64,000 nt of DNA, from assembly GCA_934271255.1 (NCBI GenBank), contig CAKQQS010000004.1:89611-153610 (forward strand). Direction: 5' to 3'. The notes beneath the pieces were generated by a model. The model made no database searches and was not told the DNA's origin. It saw nothing but the letters and a program-made list of their open reading frames with translations. Shown in pieces: positions 9,541 to 18,500 of this stretch. Both the position numbers and the translations under genes were made by a program. Positions within the stretch are counted from its first letter, which is position 1. The number at the start of each line of letters is the position of its first letter. Source of the DNA: an uncultured Clostridia bacterium. Lineage in GTDB: Bacteria > Bacillota > Clostridia > Christensenellales > Borkfalkiaceae.

Positions 9541-9695
9541 TGGGCGCGTTAGAGATAATCATTATTTGCGTGCTTGTTTTGTGGGTAATAAGCGCGATAG
9601 CGTATATCGTGTATTGTAAAGTAACGGGAAAACGAACGTGCGGGTTTTGTAACGGCGACTGTTCCGAATGTACCAAAAAAAAGAAAAAGAAATAA
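9540..9695 (+). CDS. FeoB-associated Cys-rich membrane mini-protein
   Basis: A 51-aa protein whose ATG shares its A with the feoB TAA stop. Residues about 4-25 form one hydrophobic helix. The cytosolic tail is CGFC-x3-C-x2-C (Cys 34, 37, 41, 44) followed by six lysines. Such proteins commonly follow feoB in Firmicutes and are thought to bind Fe(II) or help FeoB, perhaps in place of FeoC. Translation is likely coupled to feoB. A hairpin terminator follows at 9703. Confidence 0.88.
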   Translation: MGALEIIIICVLVLWVISAIAYIVYCKVTGKRTCGFCNGDCSECTKKKKKK

Positions 9696-9702
9696 ACTTT
9701 TA

Positions 9703-9730
9703 CGCGGCGTGGCATTTTGCCACGCCGCGC
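9703..9730 (+). terminator. feo operon terminator
   Basis: CGCGGCGTGGCA pairs with TGCCACGCCGCG. The T-run after it is weak (CTTTATAT). Confidence 0.7.
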
Positions 9731-9789
9731 TTTATATATTAGTACTACGATACGGTTAAGTCGACGCCGTATGCGATTAAACGTAGTAT

Positions 9790-10533
9790 ATGAAAGTTTA
9801 TCAAGGTATAATTTTGGGGTTCGTTCAGGGACTGACGGAGTTTTTGCCCGTGTCCAGTTCGGGACATATAATTTTAACGGAAAAACTTCTCGGCGTAAAC
9901 GGTGGATTGTTTTTTTCGTTGCTGTTGCACGCGGGAACGCTTTTCGCCGTAGCGATGACGAAGAGTAAAGTCATCAGAAGAATGAACGGCAAGTTCGCCG
10001 CGCGGTTGATTATCGCCACCGTTCCCGCGGGGGCGGTGGGCGTTTTTTTGGGCGATTTCGTCGATAAAGCGTTCTTTGGCGGTAAGTTTTTATGGCTCGG
10101 CTTTTTAATCACGGCGGCGTATTTATTCGTTGCGGAAACTAAATACAAACCGAAAAAAACGCTTGTTACGACGAAAGACGCGGTGTGGCTGGGATTTTCG
10201 CAAGCCGTTGCGGTCGTCCCCGCGATTTCAAGAAGCGGCGCGGTGTTTTCAACGGGATTGCTGCTCGGCATTGACAAAAAAACGCTTTCCGATTTTACTT
10301 TTTTAATGAGCATACCCGTAATTCTGGGCGGAATAGCGTACGAACTCGTCAAAGGATTTTTCAACGGCGGATGGGGGAATATTGCCGTTATGCCGACTTT
10401 GTTCGGCGGGATTGCGGCGTTTGTAAGCGGAACGCTGGCTGTATATTTTGTGGAAAAAGTGTATATAAACGGCAAAACGCGGTGGTTCAGCGTATATTTA
10501 TGCGCCTTGTCGCTAATATTACTCATGGTATGA
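9790..10533 (+). CDS. uppP: undecaprenyl-diphosphatase (UppP/BacA)
   Basis: Polytopic membrane enzyme of 247 aa that dephosphorylates undecaprenyl diphosphate to recycle the lipid carrier for peptidoglycan and teichoic acid synthesis. Both family motifs are present: GLTEFLPVSSSGH near residues 14-26 and PAISRSG near 145. High activity of this enzyme gives bacitracin resistance in other species. Length is slightly short but normal. I see no clear Shine-Dalgarno in front of the ATG (TAAACGTAGTAT). The stop overlaps the ATG of a 38-codon ORF. Confidence 0.93.
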   Translation: MKVYQGIILGFVQGLTEFLPVSSSGHIILTEKLLGVNGGLFFSLLLHAGTLFAVAMTKSKVIRRMNGKFAARLIIATVPAGAVGVFLGDFVDKAFFGGKFLWLGFLITAAYLFVAETKYKPKKTLVTTKDAVWLGFSQAVAVVPAISRSGAVFSTGLLLGIDKKTLSDFTFLMSIPVILGGIAYELVKGFFNGGWGNIAVMPTLFGGIAAFVSGTLAVYFVEKVYINGKTRWFSVYLCALSLILLMV

Positions 10534-10646
10534 AAAACGACGTCGCAACGAAACTGAAAAGGGCAAGCCCGAAAGAAACAGGCAAAATCATCAAACGACA
10601 CGTCAACGCGGAACTTAAACTTTTCCGCAAAGGTTTTTTTGAATAA
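10530..10646 (+). CDS. possible 38-aa basic protein coupled to uppP
   Basis: The ATG overlaps the uppP stop (ATGA), a typical coupling arrangement. The 38 residues are strongly basic and contain KRASPKETGKIIKRHVNAELK. I do not recognise the family. There is no separate ribosome binding site. It could be a real small protein translated by re-initiation, or a chance ORF. Confidence 0.35.
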   Translation: MKNDVATKLKRASPKETGKIIKRHVNAELKLFRKGFFE

Positions 10647-10705
10647 AAATGGGTTTTATACGGTTTTTTAATAAAAAGCCGCTTATACGGACGATTCGGG
10701 GGATT

Positions 10706-10745
10706 AAAAACGCGGGCTTTTGCAATCAGTTGCAAAAGCCCGCGC
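10706..10745 (-). terminator. 15-bp perfect hairpin, minus-strand terminator
   Basis: CGCGGGCTTTTGCAA (10711-10725) and its exact complement (10730-10744) flank a 4-nt loop. On the minus strand the stem is followed by TTTTTAA. It is a second stop behind the tRNA-Leu unit and may also protect the end of the uppP transcript. Confidence 0.6.
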
Positions 10746-10789
10746 AGGTTAACAAATAAAAACGGTATTGACCGTAAAATCGGCGAAAA

Positions 10790-10822
10790 TAAAAAAGCCC
10801 GATACTTCCGTATCGGACTTTT
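10790..10822. terminator. terminator of tRNA-Leu (probably bidirectional)
   Basis: AGTCCGATAC pairs with GTATCGGGCT around GGAA on the minus strand, with T-runs on both sides. Confidence 0.8.
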
Positions 10823-10905
10823 TGGTGCGAAGAGTGGGGGTTGAACCCACACGGTCTCCCATGCGCCCCTTAAACGCACGCGTCTGCCAATTCCGCCATC
10901 CTCGC
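10823..10905 (-). tRNA. tRNA-Leu, anticodon AAG
   Basis: Read on the minus strand from 10905. The acceptor stem is GCGAGGA/TCTTCGC and the D-stem GCG/CGC. The anticodon stem TGCGT/GCGCA holds the loop TTAAGGG, which gives anticodon AAG at positions 34-36. A short variable arm GG/CC and the T-stem GTGGG/CCCAC follow. The CCA end is encoded. The class II form with a variable arm and the D-loop GAATTGGCAGA fit tRNA-Leu. An A at position 34 is unusual for a bacterial tRNA-Leu. Confidence 0.93.
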
Positions 10906-10918
10906 TTGATGCTTGATA

Positions 10919-10947
10919 ATTATATAATATTTTAATTTTATTGTCAA
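10919..10947 (-). promoter_or_regulatory. consensus promoter of tRNA-Leu
   Basis: Minus strand: TTGACA (10942-10947), 17 bp, TATAAT (10919-10924), both perfect matches to sigma-A hexamers. Confidence 0.9.
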
Positions 10948-11089
10948 CGATTTATAAGATATTTTTCCAAAAATCTTTTTAACAGAAAAAAGCGGCGCTT
11001 TGTATACCGCCGACAAAAACCGCGGGGCCGTGTAAAGCGCGCGCCGCAAAAAGACGGCGGCGGGTGAATTAAAGGGCGTTTGACAACGG

Positions 11090-11307
11090 ACAAACAGAAA
11101 GAACGCGTCAGTCCTGACCTGACGCGTTCGAGATTAGTTGTACATGGGAGTCTCTCCTACTAAAAATATAAAAGGGGAAGGTGTGGTTTACTTACATTTA
11201 CTTTATCAGTCGTGAACAAAACTAATTTTCGGACCGTACCTCCTTTTTGTATTTTTAATCAAAAGTGGTTCATCGGTATAATCTCCTTTTAAAGTTCTCC
11301 CTTTTTC
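11090..11307 (-). ncRNA. candidate ncRNA or leader with three strong Shine-Dalgarno sites and tiny ORFs
   Basis: A near-perfect promoter (11314-11342) predicts a start near 11307, and a hairpin at 11101-11129 ends the unit, giving about 215 nt. The RNA carries AAGGAGA (11282-11289), AGGAGG (11239-11244) and AGGAGA (11152-11157). The first precedes ATG-AAC-CAC-TTT-TGA (11259-11273) and the third precedes ATG-TAC-AAC-TAA (11134-11145). The middle site has no canonical start after it. No longer ORF exists. Alternatives are a ribosome- or CsrA-binding RNA (repeated GGA motifs) or a leader whose gene was lost. Confidence 0.5.
11101..11129 (-). terminator. terminator of the SD-rich RNA
   Basis: GAACGCGTCAG pairs with CTGACGCGTTC over a 7-nt loop. 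On the minus strand TTTCTGTTTG follows. Confidence 0.6.
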
Positions 11308-11313
11308 AATTAG

Positions 11314-11342
11314 ATTATACCATTAAAGGGCCCGTCAGTCAA
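11314..11342 (-). promoter_or_regulatory. promoter of the SD-rich RNA
   Basis: Minus strand: TTGACT (11337-11342), 17 bp, TATAAT (11314-11319). Confidence 0.85.
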
Positions 11343-11386
11343 TACCGAAATGAAAAATATTGTCGGCTTTATTTTTTAAAAACCTA

Positions 11387-11415
11387 TTGACGGCAAGAAA
11401 AAAGTATGGTAAAAT
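11387..11415 (+). promoter_or_regulatory. promoter of the divergent hairpin RNA
   Basis: TTGACG (11387-11392), 17 bp, TAAAAT (11410-11415). Confidence 0.75.
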
Positions 11416-11421
11416 AGTAAT

Positions 11422-11577
11422 GTTGAGAGCAAAATACCCGTCGGCGAATATCGTCGGCGGGAGTTTTATTTTACAGAAAGAACACGCCCGCCCGAAAACT
11501 CGGGCGGGCGGAACGTTTATAATTATCGACGAATAACCCGATAAAAGGTCGTCCGAAAAATACGGGCGGGTTTTTTA
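11422..11577 (+). ncRNA. candidate structured ncRNA of about 155 nt
   Basis: It starts after the promoter at 11387-11415 and contains three stems. The first is 11437-11447/11451-11461 (11 bp with two G-T pairs). The second is 11485-11495/11500-11510 (CGCCCGCCCGA, 11 bp perfect). The last is CGTCCG/CGGGCG (11550-11568), followed by a T-run at 11571-11576. There is no ORF with a ribosome binding site. It does not match tmRNA, RNase P, SRP or 6S RNA as far as I can see. It is divergent from the SD-rich RNA, and its terminator faces the stop of the gene at 11635. Confidence 0.5.
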
Positions 11578-11634
11578 GATAAACGCAAAAAAGAGATTTG
11601 GGTAATCAACCGTTCGCCCGTTTTAAAAGAAAAG

Positions 11635-13029
11635 TCAGGGCTTGTTTGCGATAAAATAGTAATACGTATCGTCCGTGCGGTCGAAAGAAAAAACTTTTTC
11701 CAAAAGAGTTTTGCTCGGAAGGTTTTCTTTATAGCATTTTGCGTAAACTTTTTTCGCGCCTTTTTTGTACGCCCACGCGGTTAAAAGTTTAAGACTTTCG
11801 GCGGCGTACCCTTTGCGTTGATATTCGGGGAGTATTCTTACGCCTATTTCCGCGTTTCCGAAATAATCGAAATTGTGCAAACAAACTTCCCCCGCGAACT
11901 TGCCCGTAGCCTTGTCTGTAACTTTTAACGAGAAACACGTTTTTTCTTTTAAGTCTTTACGCTGCATGCGATAGAACGATTCGGGGCAAGGTTTTTTTAT
12001 GTCGGCGCGGTAGTCGTAGCCCCAGAATTCGTTGAGTTTTTCGTCGACGTACATACGGCAATAACTTTCCTTGTCTTTGGGCGTAAGATTGCTTACGACG
12101 ACGTTTTCGCCGCGCAGGGTAGGCATATCGTATACGTTATAAAACGTTTTGTACACTCTCACGAAGTTTTTGTTCATTATTTCGACGGGGTGGTATTGAA
12201 GTTTGCTTACGCGCAGTCCTTCGTCGCCCGAATCGTCTTCGCGGTTGATATAATACGCTTTCGCGCCGTAGTCTTTCGCTATCTCGTTGACGATGACCTG
12301 ACCTACGCCTTCGTACGATTTTAACGCTTTTTCGACGTGAACGATAAGCGTTTCGCCCACGAGTTCGTTTATCGAAAAAGCAACGCAAACGCCGTCTACC
12401 GTAATCATGCCGCCGAGCAGATTAAAATGAAAATACTCGTCGATAAGTTTTTTCGCGCATTCGTTTTCTTTATGGGAAAGGGTGGATTTTTTAACCGTTT
12501 GCTTGGCGTATTTGTCCATGCAGACTTTCACGAGTCCGATATTGTCTTTGGTAATACGCTCGTATTTATATTTGGGGTACAAACTTTTAAACTTGTTTAT
12601 GTGGTTGCGCTGTCCCGCAAACCTTTTGCCCGAAAACGAGGCGAAATCGCTTGCAAGGTAAACGTAATCGCTCCACGTTCTGTCGAAATGCGTTTTCACG
12701 AAAGGAAAAATATCGTACAGCACGCGCAGTTCGTCGTCGGGAACGCAACAAAACTCCAAAGGCGTTTTTTTGTGTTTAAACCCCGTCGCGAATTCTTTTA
12801 TTATTTCCGTTTTGTTTTCGGAAACGGGCAGGGTAAACGCCGTGTCCCGTTTGGTGTATCTCATCGACTGAACGGCGTCGTTTTTAAAAAACGCGTATTT
12901 TATGTCGTAGAAATCTTTCCACATGTACGCGCACACGGCGGAATAATCCGCCAGAATATAATTGCAAGCGGAAAAGATTTTTTCCGCTTTCGCACTGTTT
13001 TTCAAATTGACCTTTTCAAACTTTATCAT
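11635..13029 (-). CDS. DUF2156 plus GNAT acetyltransferase fusion protein
   Basis: Cytoplasmic protein of 464 aa with two acyltransferase-fold halves. Residues 1 to about 290 resemble DUF2156, the catalytic fold of lysylphosphatidylglycerol synthase C-termini; landmarks are the VYLASDFASFSGKRFAGQRNH region and GGMITVDGVCVAFSI. Residues about 296-464 are a RimJ/RimL-type GNAT domain with the acetyl-CoA loop EYQRKGYAAE (402-411). The substrates are unknown. No Shine-Dalgarno precedes the ATG, but TATAAT ends 3 nt before it. It is read in the same direction as the lipid kinase behind it, with a 51-bp gap. Confidence 0.75.
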   Translation of the reverse strand: MIKFEKVNLKNSAKAEKIFSACNYILADYSAVCAYMWKDFYDIKYAFFKNDAVQSMRYTKRDTAFTLPVSENKTEIIKEFATGFKHKKTPLEFCCVPDDELRVLYDIFPFVKTHFDRTWSDYVYLASDFASFSGKRFAGQRNHINKFKSLYPKYKYERITKDNIGLVKVCMDKYAKQTVKKSTLSHKENECAKKLIDEYFHFNLLGGMITVDGVCVAFSINELVGETLIVHVEKALKSYEGVGQVIVNEIAKDYGAKAYYINREDDSGDEGLRVSKLQYHPVEIMNKNFVRVYKTFYNVYDMPTLRGENVVVSNLTPKDKESYCRMYVDEKLNEFWGYDYRADIKKPCPESFYRMQRKDLKEKTCFSLKVTDKATGKFAGEVCLHNFDYFGNAEIGVRILPEYQRKGYAAESLKLLTAWAYKKGAKKVYAKCYKENLPSKTLLEKVFSFDRTDDTYYYFIANKP

Positions 13030-13080
13030 AAGATTATAAGTGGCGACTATCGCCCGTAAAACGGCGTTTTCGTCGTGAAA

Positions 13081-13953
13081 TCACGGACGGAACACCTTTA
13101 ATTTGCCCGAAACGAGTTTAATGTCCATCGGTACGCCCGAATATATTTCCCCGTCTACCTGAACGGGGCCCGATTCGTCTTTGAGTTTTATAAGAACTTC
13201 TTTCGCGCGTTCGAGAGTCGTTTGTTTAAGTTTAAGTATTTTGCCTTTCAATAATTTGACGAGAGCGAACGGGAGCGCGGGTTTACGCATAGAGTCGACC
13301 ACGACGATATCGATAAGTCCGTCGTCCATAACGGAATCGGGCGCGACGTTGAGTCCCCCGCCGATGTATTTTCCGTTAGCGGCGAGTACGATAAGGGAAG
13401 AGCGTTCCGTCGTTTCGCCGTTTACCGTTTTTGCGATGCAGTACGGCTTGAAGTGAATAAGGGAAGAAAGCAAACTTTTAAGATAAGTGCTTTTCGTTCT
13501 TTTTTTATGTTTCGCGTATCTTACGAGAACGTCTACGTCGATTCCCGTGCCGATGGCGTTGATTCCGCGAATGTCGCCCATCTGGAAATAATCCGTATGC
13601 TTGGCGTTGCCCGTCAAAATTACGTCAAGGCTTTTTGCGATGTCCGTCGGGAGATTTGCCGCCGCGGCGAAATCGTTACCCGTACCGCAGGGAATAATTC
13701 CCAGATTTATTTTTTCAAAATTGTCGAACCCGTTCAATACCTGATGCAACGTTCCGTCCCCGCCGAGAACTATAACCGTGTCGGTGTCTTCCTGCGCGCA
13801 AACTTCTTTCGCCAAAGGCAGAGCGTCGTGCGTTTCTTCCGTATCGAAAACGACGTATCCGATGTTTTTTGAGCGGAGTATTTCTTCTACCGTGTTAAGA
13901 GCGTCGGCGGCTTTGCCCGAGCCGGCGTGTTTGTTGACTATGATTTTTATCAT
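13081..13953 (-). CDS. diacylglycerol/lipid kinase family protein (YegS/DagK type)
   Basis: Protein of 290 aa. I chose the ATG at 13953 because AAGGAAT lies in front of it and IIVNKHAGSG then sits at the N-terminus; an upstream in-frame start adds 21 residues without a site. Family motifs are VNKHAGSGK (6-14), VLGGDGT (62-68) and GTGND (90-94) of the DAGK catalytic domain, and VAPDSVMDDGLIDIVVV in the C-terminal beta domain. These enzymes phosphorylate diacylglycerol or related lipids with ATP at the inner face of the membrane. In Firmicutes they return diacylglycerol from lipoteichoic acid synthesis to phosphatidic acid. The exact substrate here is not known. Confidence 0.9.
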   Translation of the reverse strand: MIKIIVNKHAGSGKAADALNTVEEILRSKNIGYVVFDTEETHDALPLAKEVCAQEDTDTVIVLGGDGTLHQVLNGFDNFEKINLGIIPCGTGNDFAAAANLPTDIAKSLDVILTGNAKHTDYFQMGDIRGINAIGTGIDVDVLVRYAKHKKRTKSTYLKSLLSSLIHFKPYCIAKTVNGETTERSSLIVLAANGKYIGGGLNVAPDSVMDDGLIDIVVVDSMRKPALPFALVKLLKGKILKLKQTTLERAKEVLIKLKDESGPVQVDGEIYSGVPMDIKLVSGKLKVFRP

Positions 13954-14053
13954 TGCGTATTCCTTTAAGTTTGCTTTTTTAATCGGAAAAAGCCCGACAA
14001 AAACAAAATAACGCAAATATTATATAATAAAACTTTTAAAAAAACAAGAAATA

Positions 14054-14062
14054 TGATACAAT
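14054..14062 (+). promoter_or_regulatory. extended -10 promoter of the CCA-adding enzyme gene
   Basis: TGATACAAT is an extended -10 element ending 7 nt before the ATG at 14070, and no Shine-Dalgarno lies between. The message would start at or next to the A of ATG (leaderless). The -35 region is weak. Confidence 0.5.
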
Positions 14063-14069
14063 TATTGAT

Positions 14070-15434
14070 ATGAAGAACCAAAAAATCGAAAAACTTAACG
14101 AAATATGTCGCGTTTTGGGTAAAAAAGTCTACTTCGTCGGCGGTAAAGTGCGGGACGAACTCGCGGGACTAAAAGGAAATTCGGACGTTGATTTGACGGG
14201 CGAAGCGCTCGGCGAAGAGTTTGCCGAAGCCGTAAAAAAGGCGGGGTTGACCGTTCTTGCAACGTATAAACACACGGGGACGTGTCTGTTCGAGTTAAAC
14301 GGTAAAAAGACGGAATACACGAGTTTTCGCAAAGAAAGTTACGTCGGCGACTCGCATACCCCCGCTTGCGTTACGTTCGGCGCGGACGTAAATCAGGACG
14401 CTTTGAGAAGGGATTTTAAATGCAACGCCGTTTATATGAACGTCGTAACGGGCGAAACAATCGATCCGCTCGGCGGTATGGACGACGTAAAGGAAAGAAG
14501 ACTGACGACGTGCAGACTGCCCGAAGAAACTTTCGGAGAAGACGGATTGCGACTTTTACGACTTATACGGTTTGCGGCGGAACTCGGATTTACGCCCGAC
14601 GAAAAGACGAAAGACGGGGCGAAAGAGAACGCTCGTATGATACGCGGAATATCGGCGGAAAGGGTGTTTGCCGAACTCACGGCTATACTTAACGCGGACG
14701 AAAAGTATGAAACGGGAACCCCCGAAAACGTGTACGACGCGCTCGTTCTGGCGGCGGACACGGGCGTTTTAAAGGAGATTTTGCCCGAGTTGTATTCGGG
14801 GCGCGGTATGCCTCAGCCCGAAGAGTATCATAAATACGACGTGCTTACGCATACGTTTAAATGCGTGTATTACGCGGAAAGGGAAATAAGGCTCGCCGCT
14901 TTGCTGCACGACGCGGGTAAACCGTACGCGTACGCGACGCAGGGCAATTTTCACGGACACGAAAAGTACGGCGAAGAGATTGCGAGAAGTATTTTAACAA
15001 GGCTGAAAGCGCCTAAATCGACGATAGAGCGGACTTGCAGGCTCGTGCGACTGCATATGGAAGACTCCGATTTGCTTGAAAAAGAGAACAAAGTAAGACA
15101 GAAGATAGTCGATAACGCCGACATATTCGACGACTTGATGAAACTTAAAATCGCGGACATGAAAGCGTGCAGGGACGAAACGGCTAAGTCCTGTAAAACG
15201 GCGGTTAAATGGGTGGAAATCAAGAAAAAAATGGAGCGGGAAGGCGCGCCGTTTAAGGTTAGCGACCTGGCGGTAAACGGCAAGGATTTGGCGGACGCGG
15301 GGTATAAAGGCGAAGAAATAGGCAAAAAGTTGGAAGAATTGTTCAGAGAATGCGTTATAACCCCGTCTATGAACGACAGGGACGCTATTTTAAAAAGATT
15401 GAAACGCAAAAAAATAAAAAAAGACTGTCGATAA
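14070..15434 (+). CDS. cca: CCA tRNA nucleotidyltransferase with HD domain
   Basis: Enzyme of 454 aa that adds or repairs the CCA end of tRNAs. The class II head domain has VGGKVRD (23-29) and the metal-binding DVD (39-41). RRDFKCNAVYMN is motif B, and EDGLRLLRLIRFAAELGF is the amino-acid-like nucleotide-binding segment. The C-terminal half carries an HD phosphohydrolase domain with LLHDAGKP (His280-Asp281). This architecture is common in Firmicutes. The gene seems to have a leaderless message. A terminator follows within 15 bp of the stop. Confidence 0.93.
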   Translation: MKNQKIEKLNEICRVLGKKVYFVGGKVRDELAGLKGNSDVDLTGEALGEEFAEAVKKAGLTVLATYKHTGTCLFELNGKKTEYTSFRKESYVGDSHTPACVTFGADVNQDALRRDFKCNAVYMNVVTGETIDPLGGMDDVKERRLTTCRLPEETFGEDGLRLLRLIRFAAELGFTPDEKTKDGAKENARMIRGISAERVFAELTAILNADEKYETGTPENVYDALVLAADTGVLKEILPELYSGRGMPQPEEYHKYDVLTHTFKCVYYAEREIRLAALLHDAGKPYAYATQGNFHGHEKYGEEIARSILTRLKAPKSTIERTCRLVRLHMEDSDLLEKENKVRQKIVDNADIFDDLMKLKIADMKACRDETAKSCKTAVKWVEIKKKMEREGAPFKVSDLAVNGKDLADAGYKGEEIGKKLEELFRECVITPSMNDRDAILKRLKRKKIKKDCR

Positions 15435-15448
15435 GGCAGTTTTTTTTG
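15423..15448 (+). terminator. terminator of cca
   Basis: ACTGTC pairs with GGCAGT over a short loop, followed by eight Ts. The stem overlaps the last codons of cca. Confidence 0.8.
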
Positions 15449-15456
15449 TTTAAGTA

Positions 15457-15488
15457 TTGACAACCCGCGCGTTATGGTTTATTATAAT
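15457..15488 (+). promoter_or_regulatory. promoter of the giant repeat protein gene
   Basis: TTGACA (15457-15462). Possible -10 elements are TATTAT (15480-15485, 17-bp spacer) or TATAAT (15483-15488, 20-bp spacer). A leader of about 75 nt ends with AGGAGG before the ATG. Confidence 0.75.
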
Positions 15489-15566
15489 ATATAATTTATT
15501 ATATAAGCGCATACGCGCGAATATGGTATGTTAAGTAGGGAAAACGCTCAATAGGAGGATACATTT

Positions 15567-18500
15567 ATGGGCTTTGCACGAAGAATAATCGCCTTTTTCG
15601 TAGGCATTATTATCGGTGTCGTAAGCATCTTCACCGGGCTTGCTATCGCCGGTTCCGTCTTTAAAGTAAAAGACGTAACGGCAGTAGTCAACAAAGGCGA
15701 CGTTGTAAGCGACGAACTGGGCAACGAGACTGTACTTTCGTTATTGCTGAAAATGATGAACGGGGACGGAGTTATAGGGGATATGAACACTCTCGGCGAC
15801 GTTGCCGCGAACGTTCCGGAAGTCGCAACGAGAGTCAACAAGATTCTCGAAGACGACGAGTACAAGTCGTACGCGGCTCTCTTGGGGGTAGAAACGTTTA
15901 ACGACGTTGCCGCGTGGAACTTGGCGGACCTTGCGAACACGGCGATAGAAGCGGCTAAACAAAACGCTAATATCGAAAAAGCGTTGGTCGCATTCAAAAT
16001 GGACGCGAAAGATTTCGATATACCGTTCTTGTACGAATCGAAATACGTTGCCATTAACGCTATAAGCGAAAACGACAAATCGGAAGGATTCGATCCGCAG
16101 GCTATACTCGACAAACTTTCGGAAAAGGCTCCGAAAGGTTTGTACTACAAATCGGGGGATACTTTCGTACGCGCGTACGAAGACGACGGGAAAATCAAAA
16201 ACGAAGCGAAGAACAGGATTCTTTACTTCGATTTCAACGAAATCACGAGAGTGTGCGTAGATAACCTGATGCCCGTAATAAGCGCGCTTTTGAAAAACGA
16301 CGACGGTCAGATTAACTTCGACCTTGTTACGTTCGACGTTTTGAAAGATCTCGCTAATCTCGACCTTTTAGGCTCGAACAACGTTCTGGCTGCGTTATTC
16401 GACGGCGACACTCCGTTCAGTTTCGCAACGGACGTAACCAGACTTACCAAACTTCTCGACACCAAAAACTTCGGGTTGTTGTACGGTAAGATCGACTCTA
16501 ACGAAGACAGCATCATAAACAGAGCGATTAAAGCGCTCGAAAACAAGAAAATAGGCGCGGTATTGAGAAGCGGCGGTATTGACGAAATACTTTCGGGTAT
16601 CACGTTCGCTCAAATCAAGGACGTTCTCTCTATGGAAAACGACCTTCTCAATTCCGTTTTGGATAAACTCGGCGATATAGAACTTTCAAACGTTCTGAAC
16701 AGTTCGGACGGCGGCGTAGGTTTGATTTTAGACAAACTGACGACCAAAGATATCGCGGAAATATTGAATCTCGGCGAAGACGATATGATCACCAAGATTC
16801 TGACGGCGGACGCTTTCAAGGATAAGTCGCTTAAAGAACTTACCGGCAAAGACGAAGACGGCAATCCGGGACTTATTTCCGCGCTCGACGGATACTATTT
16901 GAAAGATTTAGTCGAACTTCTTTCTCTTAAAGACGACGACATAATCAAAAAGGTAGCGGATAAACTCGACGGAATATCGATAGGTTCGCTCCTTAAAAAC
17001 GGGGAAGACAGCGGTCTTAACGAAGCGTTGAAGAAATTGACGCCGAAAGACGTCGCGGACATTCTCGATTTCGGCGAAGACAACATTATCACGAAAGCGC
17101 TCAACAAGAGCGGGGACGTATCTTTGTACGACATTCTCAACAATAACGACGACGGCGTTCAGAGATTGTTGAATTCGTTCAAATTAAAAGACCTTCCCGA
17201 CATCATCGGGCTTAAAGACGACGACGTTCTGACGAAAGCGCTTGCGTACGCGGGCGACACGACCGTCGGCGATGTTCTCGATACCAAAAAATACGTTTGG
17301 AACGAAGACGGCACGAAAGTCGAATCCGACGCGGAAGGCGCGGAAACGGGCATCACTCATTTGCTCGGTTATTATCAATTGACGTACATACCCGAAATCC
17401 TCGGAATGACGAGCGAAGACGACATTTTATACAGAGCGTTGAACGGCAAGACTACGACTTTAAAAGAAATCGTTACCGACAAAGAAGGAATGACGACTCT
17501 TTTGAACTCTTTCACGTTCGACGACGTAGCGAACGTAGTCAACCTTAAAGACACGATGATAGACAGGGCTTTAAGAGGTAAGACGAATCTTACTCTCGAC
17601 CTTTTCGTTGCGGAAGGCGGATTGACGACGATATTAGACGACTATAAGTTCAGTGACATGCCCGAAATAATTTTCGGTCTTGACGAAGAAGGAAAAGTCA
17701 AAGACGACGGCATCATCACGCATTTCTTCGGACTCGGTAAAGAAGATTTGAGATTGTCCGTTCTTCTCGACGCGGATTTCGTCGACAAGGTTCTTAACAA
17801 CTACACGCTCGACGATTTGTCGAAGTTGTTGTTCCCAGACGGCGGCGACAACCCGTTCAACCACGCGTTGAAAGGCCGCGACATTACGTTGAAACAAGTA
17901 GTAGACGGCGGCGCGGACGTATTGCTCGACGAATATTCTCTCGACGACGTTGCGAGAATACTTTACGGCAAGGGCGACGATTTGCATATCGAAAAAGAGA
18001 ACATAATCACCCGCGCGTTCATAGGCAAAACGGATTTCTTCGTCAACGACGTAATTAAAGGCGTAGACGACGAAGACGGCAATCATACGGACGGCATTAC
18101 CGCGTTCCTTCGTTTGTTCAGACTCAACGAAGTCAACGCGATATTAGACCTTCCCGCAGACCATATTTTGTATAGAGCGTTAAGCATAAACAACGGTCGT
18201 ACGCTTGCGGAACTTCTTCAAAACGTAGAAACGCCGGACGGCGCGACGAAGAGCGGAGTCATCTCTTACGTAGAAGATTTCACTCTTGAAAACGTTTCGT
18301 TCATTCTGAACGCGGGCGAAGACAATATCGTTACCAAAGTTCTGACGAACGCGGTAAGAGCGCAAAAGAAGATAGGCGAAATCATCAACGGCGACGACGG
18401 TATCAAAGATTTAGTCAACGACGTAACGTTCGGCGAAGTCGACGAATTACTTCCGTTCGGCGAAGACAACGTTATTCATAAATTACTCGCGATAAAGAGA

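Noticed and set aside
10992..11046. GC-rich inverted sequence (GCGGCGCTTTG and AAAGCGCGCGCCGC) as an attachment site
   Set aside because: The arms are imperfect and there is no integrase or duplicated tRNA end near; only a loose hairpin.
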